A DNA stretch of 64,000 bases from DATAES01 sp963802415 (GTDB taxonomy: Bacteria > Actinomycetota > Acidimicrobiia > Acidimicrobiales > JACDCH01), in assembly GCA_963802415.1 (NCBI GenBank), contig CAWDIH010000001.1, positions 2,852,001 to 2,916,000 on the forward strand. Reading direction: 5' to 3'. Shown piece after piece: positions 26,464 to 35,187 of this stretch (positions are counted from its first letter, which is position 1; each line of letters starts with the position of its first letter). The position numbers and the translations under genes were made by a program. The notes below the pieces were generated by a model. The model was not told where the DNA came from, did not search any database, and worked only from the letters and a program-made list of their open reading frames with translations.

Positions 26464-27246
26464 CTAGGTGAGGCCGAGGAGTGGCCGGAGGAGTTTGGCG
26501 AACTGCTCGTCGTCGTTGTCTCGGCGTGCGGCGAGCAGCTCGACGGCGTCTGCGCCGACGGGAACTCGGAAGGGAGGCGGGTTCGTCCGGGTGGCCGCGA
26601 GGATGGCCTCTGCGACCTCGCTGACGGGTGGTGCGTTGTCCGCCATTGCTCGTCGGATGCTGGCCGCGGTCCGGGCGTTCGGGGAGTCTTCGACGAAGAC
26701 GAGCTTGTCGTCGATCGAGGTCTTGAACACGCCGGGTTCGATCAGCGTCACGAAGATGCTGGTTCCGGTGAGTTCGAGCGCCAGTGTCTCGCTGAGGCCC
26801 TCGAGGGCGAACTTGCTGGCGGAGTATGCGCCGACGTAGGGGACAGCCACTCGACCGTTTAGTGAGGAGACGTTCACGATGTGACCGCCGCCTTGGCGGC
26901 GCATGTGCGGCAGGACTTCGCGGGTGAGGCGGTGGACGCCCAACAGGTTGGTCTCGAGGATCGTCCGGAAGATCTCGTCGTCGGTTGCTTCGATGCTGGC
27001 GCACGCGGCGACACCGGCATTGTTGATCAAGACGTCGATCGTGCCTGCCGTGTCCGCCGTGATGGCGACCGCTCGCGTCACGGAGCTTGGATCATTCACG
27101 TCCAACGGGATGACCTCAGCGTCCGGGATCGGCTTGGCGTCGTCCGGGCACCGCATCCCGGCGAACACGCGATCTCCTGTCGCGGCGAACGCCTTGGCCG
27201 TCGCCCGCCCGATGCCGCTACTTGACCCGCTGATCAACACGTTCAC
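26464..27246 (-). CDS. Short-chain dehydrogenase/reductase
   Basis: 260 residues. NAD(P) site VLISGSSSGIGRATAKAF, the NNAG motif in DVLINNAGVAACA, the catalytic Ser in HIVNVSSLNGRVAVPY and the YxxxK pair in VGAYSASKFALEGLSE. I placed the start at GTG 27246 because GGGAGGA lies just upstream; an ATG 21 bases earlier is possible. The classical SDR fold oxidises or reduces hydroxy/keto groups. Substrate unknown. Confidence 0.9.
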   Translation of the reverse strand: MNVLISGSSSGIGRATAKAFAATGDRVFAGMRCPDDAKPIPDAEVIPLDVNDPSSVTRAVAITADTAGTIDVLINNAGVAACASIEATDDEIFRTILETNLLGVHRLTREVLPHMRRQGGGHIVNVSSLNGRVAVPYVGAYSASKFALEGLSETLALELTGTSIFVTLIEPGVFKTSIDDKLVFVEDSPNARTAASIRRAMADNAPPVSEVAEAILAATRTNPPPFRVPVGADAVELLAARRDNDDEQFAKLLRPLLGLT

Positions 27247-27404
27247 GATCCGATCCTCCCACGCCACCGCCCCGCTAGAGCCGGAGACGGTATCCCGCAG
27301 CCGTCCGGGAAGTGCTGTGTGCGCAGATCATCACTAGACCTGTTCATACTTACTGGGCATTCTCGGTGCGGAACGATTCATCGCGCGTGGATGCGGAGGA
27401 AAGC

Positions 27405-27815
27405 ATGGCAAAGGCACGAGTCGGGTGCGTCGTACAGGGCTCCGCGAGCTATGAGAGCCAACAGGGACCGACCTATGCGCCAGGGGTGAGCGCGGAGACT
27501 GTCGGCGCGAAGGCGGTGTTCCTAGGCGTTGTCACCATGGAACCTGGCGCTCGGACAAAATCCCACATTCACGCCCATCATGAGTCGGCGTTCTACATGG
27601 TGAGCGGCGACGAGGTGGAGGTGTACTCGGGTGATCGACTTGAACACAAGGAAGTCGCGCGCCCAGGCGACTACATCTTCATCCCCCCTCAGATGCCGCA
27701 CGTCGTGGTGAATCGCAGCGATACCACTCCTGCGGTCTTTGTCGGCGCGCGAAGCGAGCCGACCGCGCAGGAGAGTGTCGTCATGTTGCCCGACTTGGAC
27801 TCCCTCGTTCCGTAG
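27405..27815 (+). CDS. Cupin domain-containing protein
   Basis: 136 residues from ATG 27405 with a GGAGGAAAG Shine-Dalgarno run. Cupin motif 1 is SHIHAHHESAFYMVSGD (metal His residues and Glu) and motif 2 is GDYIFIPPQMPHVVVNRS with the last His. Small cupins of this kind act as isomerases, dioxygenases or ligand sensors. The function here is open. It is divergent from the short-chain dehydrogenase and shares its promoter gap. Confidence 0.85.
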   Translation: MAKARVGCVVQGSASYESQQGPTYAPGVSAETVGAKAVFLGVVTMEPGARTKSHIHAHHESAFYMVSGDEVEVYSGDRLEHKEVARPGDYIFIPPQMPHVVVNRSDTTPAVFVGARSEPTAQESVVMLPDLDSLVP

Positions 27816-27850
27816 CGCAGATCGATCGCGCTGATCCACAGTGGGAGTCC

Positions 27851-28649
27851 TCACGACCCTTGCGCGGCGGCGAAGCCGGCGAGGTGCATCTTGCCGAGCA
27901 CGAAGAGCAGCTCGGGCGTCCCCCGTAGCTCGCCACGCATGATCGCGGCGCGGAACTCGTCGGGCGTCGGTGCGGTGAGCTCGGCCTCCGGATCGCGCCG
28001 TCCGATGAATTCGCTGAGCATCAGGCTGCCGTAGAACAGTCGATGGAGGTCGCGGATCAGCGCGAGGTGGTGCCGGGTGTCGTCGTCCGGCGACCGGCTC
28101 AGCCAGCCCTCGAGGACGAGCGTGTCGACGTCCGGCACCTCGGAGAAGTTGTTGGCGATGTTGGCGACGTCGGCGAGCGGGTCGTTGCGGAACGCGAGCT
28201 CCCAGTCGACGAGCCACAACCGCTCTCCGTCGAACAGGACGTTGCGCGGGTTGATGTCGTTGTGGCGGACACCTGCGCGGCCGTCCGGGGATACTCGGCG
28301 CGGACGCGGGCCAGCCCGGCGACGTGCCCGTCGAGGACGCCGGGCGCGAACAGCCCGCCGTCGCGCACGAGGTTCAGCATCACCTCGACGAGCGCGCCAA
28401 AGTCCTCCATCAGCGGGGGCCGGGGAACGCCGTCAACGGACGTTCGACCACGAAGTCCATCAGCACCACGCCCGCCTCTTCGTCGGCGTGGTGCACCGCC
28501 GGCGCGATGGCGGCCTCTGCCGCGGCGCGCAGACACGGATAGCTGCGCTCCGGGTTTCGGAAGCCGTCCCGACCGAGCTCGAGCCGCAGCAGGTACGCGC
28601 CCGAGCCAGCGTCGATCCGGAGCGTCGAGGCGCCCGACACGTCCGCCAT
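27851..28649 (-). pseudogene. Aminoglycoside-phosphotransferase-like (APH) kinase, broken
   Basis: Pieces of an APH/choline-kinase fold lie in three frames: GASTLRIDAGSGAYLLRLEL (N lobe), PPLMEDFGALVEVMLNLV, then HNDINPRNVLFDGERLWL with the catalytic HND and LVDWELAFRNDPLADVANI with the metal Asp. An in-frame stop just upstream cuts the usual N terminus. About 25-30 residues expected between TAFPG and PPLMEDF are missing, which a single-base error cannot explain. The second shift near 28275 looks like one lost G. I treat it as a degenerate gene. Confidence 0.6.
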
Positions 28650-28813
28650 CAGACGACCTTATGTTCAGTCTCTCGCGACCCTGCGGCTGATACACGACGA
28701 AGTCCTCCACTGGGCCAGCGCCGAGCAACGAGAGCGCCTCGGAGTTGCCAGAGACCGCATTCGCAAGATCAATCCGGAGGCGACAGCGTCTTCGGCGCTT
28801 GCCTGCGTGGGGT

Positions 28814-28825
28814 TAGCGTTTCCGT
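28814..28825 (+). promoter_or_regulatory. Leaderless-type -10 element for purU
   Basis: TAGCGT at 28814-28819, six bases, then GTG 28826. No Shine-Dalgarno sequence. Same geometry as at 7595 and 9507. Confidence 0.55.
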
Positions 28826-29692
28826 GTGCTGGAAGAGCACGGACCGACAGCGATCTTCCTGCTGTCGTGCCCGGACCGCCCCGGGATCGTGGCGTCGGTT
28901 GCGGACTTCGTGTTCCGCCACGGTGGCAACATCGTGCACGCTGAGCAGCACACCGATGCACAGGCCGGTGTGTTCTTCCAGCGGGTGGAGTTCGGGCTCG
29001 ACGGCTTTGCGCTGGCGCGTGCGGTCATCCCGGTCGCCCTCGATGAGCTCGCCGCGCCGTTCGGCATGCAGGTGCACGTGCGGTTCTCCGACGACCGGCT
29101 GCGGCTTGCGCTCTTGGTGTCGCGTGAGCCGCACTGCATGTACGACTTGCTAGCCCGCTGGCGCGGTGGTGAGTTGCCAGCAGACATCGCGCTCGTGATC
29201 AGCAACCACGCCGATCATGCCGATGTCGCCGCGCACTTCGGCGTCGCCTATCACCATCTGCCCGTGACGGCGGAGACGAAGCGCGAACAAGAGCAGGCGA
29301 TCTTGGAGCTGCTGAACCAGCACGACATCGAGCTCGTCGTGCTGGCGCGGTACATGCAGATCTTGTCACCGGAGTTCGTCGCGGAGCTCCCCGAGCGCAT
29401 CATCAACGTTCACCACTCGTTCCTTCCCGCCTTTGTCGGAAGTCGTCCTTATCACCAGGCACATCGACGGGGCGTGAAGATCGTCGGCGTTACTGCGCAC
29501 TACGTGACTGCCGAACTCGACCAGGGTCCGATCATCGATCAGGACGTGGCGCGAGTCAGTCACCGGGACGCGGTCCACGACCTTGTCCGCAAGGGTCGGG
29601 ATCTCGAGAAGATCGTGCTGGCGCGCGCGGTGCTCGCGCACCTTCAGAGCAGGGTCCTCGTCTACGGCAACAAGACGGTGGTTTTCGGCTGA
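28826..29692 (+). CDS. purU: Formyltetrahydrofolate deformylase
   Basis: 288 residues, normal for PurU. An N-terminal ACT domain (LLSCPDRPGIVASVADFVFR) is followed by a formyltransferase domain with INVHHSFLPAFVGSRPYHQA and TAELDQGPIIDQDVARVSH, holding the catalytic His and Asp. It hydrolyses 10-formyltetrahydrofolate to formate and tetrahydrofolate, supplying formate for purine synthesis and balancing one-carbon pools. The GTG start has a leaderless-type promoter. Convergent with a methyltransferase gene 34 bases downstream. Confidence 0.93.
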   Translation: MLEEHGPTAIFLLSCPDRPGIVASVADFVFRHGGNIVHAEQHTDAQAGVFFQRVEFGLDGFALARAVIPVALDELAAPFGMQVHVRFSDDRLRLALLVSREPHCMYDLLARWRGGELPADIALVISNHADHADVAAHFGVAYHHLPVTAETKREQEQAILELLNQHDIELVVLARYMQILSPEFVAELPERIINVHHSFLPAFVGSRPYHQAHRRGVKIVGVTAHYVTAELDQGPIIDQDVARVSHRDAVHDLVRKGRDLEKIVLARAVLAHLQSRVLVYGNKTVVFG

Positions 29693-29725
29693 AGGTGCAC
29701 GTGCTTCACCTCGGGGGAAGGCCCG

Positions 29726-30547
29726 CTACGGTCGTCGGCCCCACGCCGAGACAAGCGGCGCCGTCGTCACGTCGAGTCGCCCGGCCTCGACCGCTTGCAA
29801 GTGGGCGTCGATCTCCCCGGCGGTCACGTGACCGCCCGCGATGAGCCCTTCTCGCACCTGGTTCACGTTGGCCTTCTCCAGCTCCGATCCCGCGGTCAGC
29901 GCCAGCGGCATGAATGCGTCCGCCGCTACCTCTACCAAGCCCGCCTCTCGCAGCAGCCGCGGCAGCTGGCGACCGAGCTCGAGATCGGCGCCCCGTTGAG
30001 CGAGGAGCGCGCGAACGCCCGCTCGGACCTTGTTCGCCAGTCGCTGTTCGAGCCCCACGACGTCGACGCACGCCAGCGGCTGCATGGCTGGGTCGAAATC
30101 CTCGATGAGGAGCCATCCACCAGGACGGAGTGCGCCGGCCATGCGCTCCAGGGCCACGTGTCGCCGGGGAACGTGGATGAGGACCAGGCGGGCGTGGACA
30201 ACATCGAAGACGCCCGGTGGCGCGTCGTCCGCGGCGACATCGTGTTGGCGAACCTCGACGTTCCCGCCCGCAAGGTGCTGGATCCAGGTCACGTCGATGT
30301 CCGTCGCGAGCACGTGACCCGATGGCCCAACTCTCGAGGACAGCCACTCGGGAACCGAAGGCCCACCGACGCCCACTTCCCAGCAGTGCCACCCAGCAGC
30401 GATGCCGAGCGCATCGAGGTGCCGGAAGGTCACGGGATTGAACAGTTCGGCGAGGCTGTCGAAGCGTTGCCCGGCCTGGGACGCGCGGTTGTCGAACAGG
30501 TAGCCGCCATCTGCGGAGGACAACGATGGCTCGGTCACCGAGCCCAT
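29726..30547 (-). CDS. Class I SAM-dependent methyltransferase
   Basis: 273 residues. Motif I is WEVGVGGPSVPEWLSSRVG, motif II VLATDIDVTWI, motif IV FDVVHARLVLIHVPRR, then MAGALRPGGWLLIEDFD. The N-terminal YLFDNRASQAGQRFDSLAEL is common in actinobacterial members of this group. The GGAAGC before ATG 30547 can serve as a ribosome site. The acceptor is unknown. Confidence 0.85.
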   Translation of the reverse strand: MGSVTEPSLSSADGGYLFDNRASQAGQRFDSLAELFNPVTFRHLDALGIAAGWHCWEVGVGGPSVPEWLSSRVGPSGHVLATDIDVTWIQHLAGGNVEVRQHDVAADDAPPGVFDVVHARLVLIHVPRRHVALERMAGALRPGGWLLIEDFDPAMQPLACVDVVGLEQRLANKVRAGVRALLAQRGADLELGRQLPRLLREAGLVEVAADAFMPLALTAGSELEKANVNQVREGLIAGGHVTAGEIDAHLQAVEAGRLDVTTAPLVSAWGRRP

Positions 30548-30637
30548 GCTTCCTTATGAGCACGGACGCTGCCATGGCTGTCGATTGCTCCGAACGCACG
30601 CCGCGAGGGCAGCGACCGGGCTGGCGCGGAGGGGTTC

Positions 30638-31765
30638 TCAGGACAATCCGAGGAGTGCAACAAGGTCGCGTAGTACTTGGCCGCCGGCTTCCTTGGCCGT
30701 CGCCAGCGCGCGCTGGACGTCAAGGTCGTCGAGGAGGGCGAGCGCGACCTCGTGTTCCGCGATATCGCGATCGCCGGTCTGCGCTCCGTAGCGCCACAGG
30801 CTCTCCAGGTTCTCGGCCGACTGTTCGAGCTCCGCCTCCTCGAATTCCCAGGGATCGCTCCAGCGTCGCGAGAGAATCAGCAACCGCAACGCGCCGGGCG
30901 GGTACCGGTCGAGGACCTCGTGCACGTACACGAGATTTCCTGTCGACTTCGCCATCTTCTCGCCGTCAACCAGCACGCTGCCGACATGCATCCATGCCCG
31001 CGCGAACGGCCGGACCCCCGTGAACGCTTCTGCCTGGGCTGCTTCGTAGGCGTGATGCGGGAAGGCGAGATCTTCCCCGCCGACGTGAAGGTCCACCGTC
31101 GGGCCAAACGTCGCCAACGACATCGCGGTGCACTCGGCATGCCACCCCGGGCGGCCGGGACTCCACGGACTCGGCCATGCCGGCTCGTCACCGACGGATC
31201 GTTGCCACAGTGCCGCGTCCAGTGGATCGTCCTTGTCGGGGTCATCGGGGTGACCGCCGCGTTCGCGCGCCAGCTCGATGGCGCGGGGTCGATCTAGACC
31301 GGCATGCGACGCCGCATCGGTCCCGCGGAAGTACACCGAGCCGTTGCGTTCGTAGGCGGAGCCGTTCGCGAGCAGGCCAGCGGTGAGCGCGATCACCTCA
31401 TCGACATAGTCGCGGCTGCGGGGCTCGTAGGTCGGTCGGGGTACGCCAAGCTGGGCCATGTCTCGCTCGAAGCGATACGTCTCCTGTACGGCCAGCGATC
31501 GCCACGGCACACCGTCGCGCTTGGCCTGGATGAGGAGAAGATCATCGATGTCGGTCACATTGCGACACACCTCGACGGTCGCGCCGACGAGGCGGAGCAC
31601 CCGAGCCGCCACGTCGGCCCACACAAAGGTGGACGCGTGGCCAACGTGGGTCGTCTCGTACGGCGTGATGCCGCACACGTACACCCGTGCGTGACCGAGC
31701 ACCGGCAACGGGGTGTCCCCGATGCGGAAGGTCGGCGCCGAGCCGAGGGCGGCGTGTGCAGTCAT
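30638..31765 (-). CDS. mshC: Cysteine--1-D-myo-inosityl 2-amino-2-deoxy-alpha-D-glucopyranoside ligase (MshC-like)
   Basis: 375 residues, a cysteinyl-tRNA-synthetase-fold protein. VYVCGITPYETTHVGHAST carries a zinc Cys and the HIGH-type motif and has the MshC-style CGITPY rather than CGPTVY of CysS. GRPGWHAECTAMSL and FPHHAYEAAQAEAF give further zinc ligands, and KMAKSTGNLV is the KMSKS loop. MshC joins cysteine to glucosaminyl-inositol in mycothiol synthesis. The chain lacks the tRNA-binding tail of CysS. A true CysS cannot be fully excluded. I chose ATG 31765; longer in-frame starts lack similarity. Confidence 0.8.
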   Translation of the reverse strand: MTAHAALGSAPTFRIGDTPLPVLGHARVYVCGITPYETTHVGHASTFVWADVAARVLRLVGATVEVCRNVTDIDDLLLIQAKRDGVPWRSLAVQETYRFERDMAQLGVPRPTYEPRSRDYVDEVIALTAGLLANGSAYERNGSVYFRGTDAASHAGLDRPRAIELARERGGHPDDPDKDDPLDAALWQRSVGDEPAWPSPWSPGRPGWHAECTAMSLATFGPTVDLHVGGEDLAFPHHAYEAAQAEAFTGVRPFARAWMHVGSVLVDGEKMAKSTGNLVYVHEVLDRYPPGALRLLILSRRWSDPWEFEEAELEQSAENLESLWRYGAQTGDRDIAEHEVALALLDDLDVQRALATAKEAGGQVLRDLVALLGLS

Positions 31766-31985
31766 CGCTTTCGCTGCAGTCGTCGAGCCCGCTGGTGACA
31801 CCGTCGACGTCGGTTCCGATGACCACTCCCGCCACGACACTCCCGTAAGACGTCCTTGCCCCATGGCGCCGTCCTTCCTGTCGGCTGTCGAGCCTACGGG
31901 TGTCCGACGCTTGTTCTCGAGGACGCCACTAAGCCTCTCGCAGCGCAAGCGTGTACGGATCGGAGCCAGGTAGCTTTCGAGATCG

Positions 31986-32222
31986 GTGGAGCATGAGCAG
32001 TGCAAAGCCTGCGGGTTCGACGGGGGACGTTATGACGATGATTCGTTGCTCGACGCGCTGCATGGCCTGGGCGCGCGTTGGCACACGCTGATCACCGAGA
32101 GCGGTTCGGCGCTGCGGCAGCGACCTGCACCCGATGTGTGGTCAGCGATCGAGTACGCCGCACACAGCCGTGACATCACCGCGCTGCACGTCTTTGGCGT
32201 CGAGCAAGCCTTGCGTACGTAG
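31986..32222 (+). pseudogene. DinB-like protein, truncated after first helices
   Basis: 78 residues from GTG 31986. CKACGFDGGRYDDDSLLDAL, then LRQRPAPDVWSAIEYAAHSR with the first metal His, matches the N-terminal part of DinB-like or mycothiol-dependent-type proteins, which are usually 150-200 residues. A stop at 32220 removes the rest, including the other metal histidines. No continuation is visible in other frames before the next gene. Confidence 0.55.
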
Positions 32223-32317
32223 GCTGCGTCGACCCAAACGTCCGCCTCATCGGCAGGCTGTCTCCGTTGTGGCGAGTTACCGTTTGGGGAAATCGACAGG
32301 AGCACACGAGGAGGGTC

Positions 32318-32677
32318 GTGGACAAGGGGCGCCGGATCTCGTACCTGGCGTTAGCCGTCGGCACGCCTGTGGTCAGTTCCTCCGGAACCGAGTTCGGCAA
32401 GGTTCACCACGTCCTGCAGGTTCCCGACTTGGATCTCTTTGACGGCATCTCCGTCAAGACACGACAGGGACTGCGATTCGTCGACCGTGATCAGATCACC
32501 GAGATAACCAGCACGGCCGTGTACAGCGGACTCACTGACAGCGAAGCGGCAGCATTGCCCGCTCCCGATGCTCCACCTTCCTTCGAAGCCGATGTCGCTC
32601 AGGACGAAGGACCTTCACTCACCGCTCGGCTGGGTCGAGTGTTCGGCCGCCCGCATTGGAAGGACATCGACCAGTAG
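32318..32677 (+). CDS. PRC-barrel-like domain protein
   Basis: 119 residues from GTG 32318, preceded by GAGGAGGG. The central GTPVVSSSGTEFGKVHHVLQ and FDGISVKTRQGLRFVDRDQI have the beta-strand pattern of PRC-barrel proteins. The C-terminal tail is acidic and Pro/Ala-rich, ending in a basic patch GRVFGRPHWKDIDQ. Function unknown. Its last bases overlap a minus-strand VOC remnant. Confidence 0.6.
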   Translation: MDKGRRISYLALAVGTPVVSSSGTEFGKVHHVLQVPDLDLFDGISVKTRQGLRFVDRDQITEITSTAVYSGLTDSEAAALPAPDAPPSFEADVAQDEGPSLTARLGRVFGRPHWKDIDQ

Positions 32678-32886
32678 ATCGTCGTTCGTCAGAAACACCG
32701 TGAAGTCGCGGTCATCGCGGACCGCTGTTGTTCTCCGTCCGGGGTCTCGAACTCGAGCTCGAAGCCAAGGTTCTCGACGTACCAGCGCGCAGACTTCCGA
32801 TGATCACGAACAAAGACCGTCAGATGGTCGAGATGGGTCACGACACGAGGCTTCCACCCGAGTAGCGGATCGTCGAACAACGAGAC
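32640..32886 (-). pseudogene. Glyoxalase/VOC-superfamily N-terminal remnant
   Basis: VTHLDHLTVFVRDHRKSARW then YVENLGFELEFETPDGE is the start of a vicinal-oxygen-chelate domain with its metal His. After a frame change the strand continues AVRDDRDFTVFLTNDDLLVD. The expected second half is missing and the fragment runs into the end of the PRC-barrel gene. Truncated and frameshifted. Confidence 0.45.
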
Positions 32887-33009
32887 GCGCGAGGCAGAGG
32901 GGACGGCTTCGTCGACGGGCGGTTCGGGTGCCGCCTGCCTGTGCACGGGGACCGCTGGTACCCTCGCCCGTGTGCGGCCTGACGGGAGCCGCGGGTGGGA
33001 GGAGTCCGA

Positions 33010-33846
33010 ATGACCTTTGCGCCGATCGCGCCTACAACCTATGTGCCGCCCTCGCTGATCGCGCCCGACACCTACGTGATCCACCAAGTTCAACCTGCGC
33101 TCGGCGAGCCGTTGTTCGTCTACTTGAATTCGATGGTGATACTCGGCAAGGAACCGATGATCGTCGATACCGGTACGCCAGCCAACCGGGAGCAGTGGCT
33201 CAGCGACGTGTTCTCCCTTGTTGAGCCCCGTGATGTGCGCTGGATCTTCTTGTCGCACGATGATGTTGATCACAGCGGCAATCTCGATCAGGTGATGACG
33301 GCGTGTCCCAACGCTCAGCTCGTCTGCAACTGGGCGATGATCGAGCGTCACACGAACTGCTTCAGCTTTCCGCTCGAGCGCTGCCGGTGGATCATGCACG
33401 ACGAGTCGTTCAGCATCGGGGACCGCACACTGCATGCTTTGCGCCCACCGGTCTTTGACTCGCCGACGACTCGAGGATTGTTCGATCCGACGACGGGCGT
33501 CTACTGGGCCGTAGATACGTTCGCGACGCCGATTCCCGACCCGCATCTGGCCATCGCCGATCTCGACCCGGACTTCTGGCGGTTCGGGATGACAATGTTC
33601 GCCTTCGGGGCAGTCAGCCCGTGGTTGTCGATGCTCGACCACGACAAGTTCGGCCGTTTCGTCGACCGCGTGCAGGGTCTCGACATCACCACGATTGCCG
33701 CCTGTCACACTCCGGTCATCGAGGGCGCGCTCATCCAACAGGCATTCGCCAGGATCCGGGAACTGCCCCTGGTGGAGCCTCCGGCATTGCCGGATCAGTC
33801 GATCCTCGACCAGATCATCGCCGCCACTGCCCTCCCTGTTTCCTGA
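33010..33846 (+). CDS. Metallo-beta-lactamase-fold / ODP-type protein
   Basis: 278 residues from ATG 33010 with GGGAGGAG upstream. The metal motif reads SHDDVDHSGNLDQVM: where hydrolases have HxHxDH this has HDDVDH, close to the HxExDH of flavodiiron-type oxygen-binding diiron proteins. Later ligand regions are VDTFATPIPDPHL and AACHTPVIEG. There is no flavodoxin domain. It could be a stand-alone diiron sensor or oxygen/NO reductase-like domain; hydrolase activity is less likely. Function is inference. Confidence 0.75.
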   Translation: MTFAPIAPTTYVPPSLIAPDTYVIHQVQPALGEPLFVYLNSMVILGKEPMIVDTGTPANREQWLSDVFSLVEPRDVRWIFLSHDDVDHSGNLDQVMTACPNAQLVCNWAMIERHTNCFSFPLERCRWIMHDESFSIGDRTLHALRPPVFDSPTTRGLFDPTTGVYWAVDTFATPIPDPHLAIADLDPDFWRFGMTMFAFGAVSPWLSMLDHDKFGRFVDRVQGLDITTIAACHTPVIEGALIQQAFARIRELPLVEPPALPDQSILDQIIAATALPVS

Positions 33847-33872
33847 GCCTGTCCGGCGCAAGCAAGCGCGGT

Positions 33873-33884
33873 TACGGTCGCGCC
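33873..33884 (+). promoter_or_regulatory. Leaderless-type -10 element for DUF4235 gene
   Basis: TACGGT at 33873-33878, six bases, then GTG 33885; no Shine-Dalgarno sequence. Confidence 0.55.
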
Positions 33885-34208
33885 GTGAAAAAGCCGCGGG
33901 TGCTCGAGATGACCGGCCGGGAGAGGATGTGGATGCTGGAATCCACGATCACCGGCATGCTCGGCGCGTTCGTCGCGCGGAAGATCATCAGGGCGCTGTA
34001 CCGGGCCGTGCGCAAGGAAGCACCCGCTTCGGTCTTCGACCCCAACAGTGCCCGCTTCTCGTGGCCCGATGTCGTGCTGTGGGCGGCGGCGGCGGGCATT
34101 GGCCTCGGCATCGCGAAAGCGACCAGCGCTCGCATCGCCACCATCGGCTGGAAGGTCGCCACCGGGACCCTCCCCCCGGGGGTCGTCGACGAGCAGACGG
34201 GACGCTGA
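33885..34208 (+). CDS. DUF4235 domain-containing protein
   Basis: 107 residues from GTG 33885. MLESTITGMLGAFVARKIIR and VLWAAAAGIGLGIAKATSAR are the two membrane-leaning segments that define DUF4235, a small actinobacterial family of unknown function. Length is normal. It is followed at 26 bases by the aquaporin gene and may be co-transcribed. Confidence 0.75.
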   Translation: MKKPRVLEMTGRERMWMLESTITGMLGAFVARKIIRALYRAVRKEAPASVFDPNSARFSWPDVVLWAAAAGIGLGIAKATSARIATIGWKVATGTLPPGVVDEQTGR

Positions 34209-34233
34209 GATCGGCCAAAGCGGAGGTGAGGCG

Positions 34234-35139
34234 GTGGCAATTCATGCCCGAGCGATTCGGCCACATGTTCCCGAGCCTGCAGGCCTCGACATGACGACGA
34301 CCGAGGGCCACGGATCGGTCCGGCGCGGGGAAGTGTTCGACGCCGTGTCGGGCTACGTGGGGCATGAAGTCACTACGTTCGGGGAAGCCATCCAGGACTT
34401 CCAGGACTCGTCGCAGGAGTGGCGACGACTCTTCTCCGAGTTGCTCGGCACCTTCTTCCTCGTGCTCGTAGCGGCAGGCGGCGGCATGATGGGACAGGCG
34501 TTCCCCGACACCATCAGCCGCACCGCCGCCGTCGCTGCGCCCGGGCTGATGGTGATGGCGATCATCTTGTTCATGGGCAAGGTGTCGGGCGCGCACCTCA
34601 ACCCCGCGGTAAGCGTCGCGTTCGCATTGCGGCGCGACTTCCCGTGGTGGCGAGTCCCCGGCTACATCGTCGTGCAACTCGGCGGCGCCGCCCTCGCGGC
34701 ATGGTTCCTCCAAGCCGTGGTCCACGTCTCCGCGACCTACGGCTCGAACTACCCCGCGAGTGGCTTCTCGAACGGCGACGCGCTGTGGATGGAGATCGTC
34801 CTCACCTTCGGCCTCGTCAACGTCATCCTCGGGACTGCGTCGGGCGCACAGAACATCGGCATCATCGGCGCCCTCGGCGTCGGCGCCTACATCGCGCTCG
34901 CAGGACTCTGGGGAAGCCCCATCTCCGGCGCATCGATGAACCCGGCGCGCACCTTCGGACCCAACCTCGTCGGTGCCGACTTCCACGCATACTGGGTGTA
35001 CATCGTCGGACCGCTCGCGGGAGCGGTGGTCGCCGTCGGTACCGCGTTCGTCCTCCGCGGCCGCGGCGGTGGCCGTGCGGGTTCCGCGGCCGCACAAGGC
35101 GTGCTCCAGCAGGAGATTGCCAACCCCGACCAGGCATGA
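34234..35139 (+). CDS. MIP/aquaporin family channel
   Basis: 301 residues from GTG 34234, chosen because GGAGG stands seven bases upstream; ATG 34291 is an alternative. Six membrane segments and two half-helices are present, with NPA boxes in GKVSGAHLNPAVSVAFA and ISGASMNPARTFGPNL. The second box is followed by the Arg of the selectivity filter. These channels pass water, glycerol or small solutes. The N-terminal 60 residues are cytosolic and longer than in most aquaporins. Confidence 0.92.
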   Translation: MAIHARAIRPHVPEPAGLDMTTTEGHGSVRRGEVFDAVSGYVGHEVTTFGEAIQDFQDSSQEWRRLFSELLGTFFLVLVAAGGGMMGQAFPDTISRTAAVAAPGLMVMAIILFMGKVSGAHLNPAVSVAFALRRDFPWWRVPGYIVVQLGGAALAAWFLQAVVHVSATYGSNYPASGFSNGDALWMEIVLTFGLVNVILGTASGAQNIGIIGALGVGAYIALAGLWGSPISGASMNPARTFGPNLVGADFHAYWVYIVGPLAGAVVAVGTAFVLRGRGGGRAGSAAAQGVLQQEIANPDQA

Positions 35140-35187
35140 ATGCGTTCGCTCGACCCGCGCATGCAACCGGCACGGGGTGTCGCGTGA

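Noticed and set aside
19649..28700. att site copy for the tRNA-Val integration
   Set aside because: I searched by eye for a second TTCGAGTCCCTCATCGCCC and found none in the window.
32689..33861. 390-residue minus-strand frame across the metallo-beta-lactamase gene
   Set aside because: Only its last part resembles a VOC domain; the rest is antisense to the plus-strand gene at 33010-33846.
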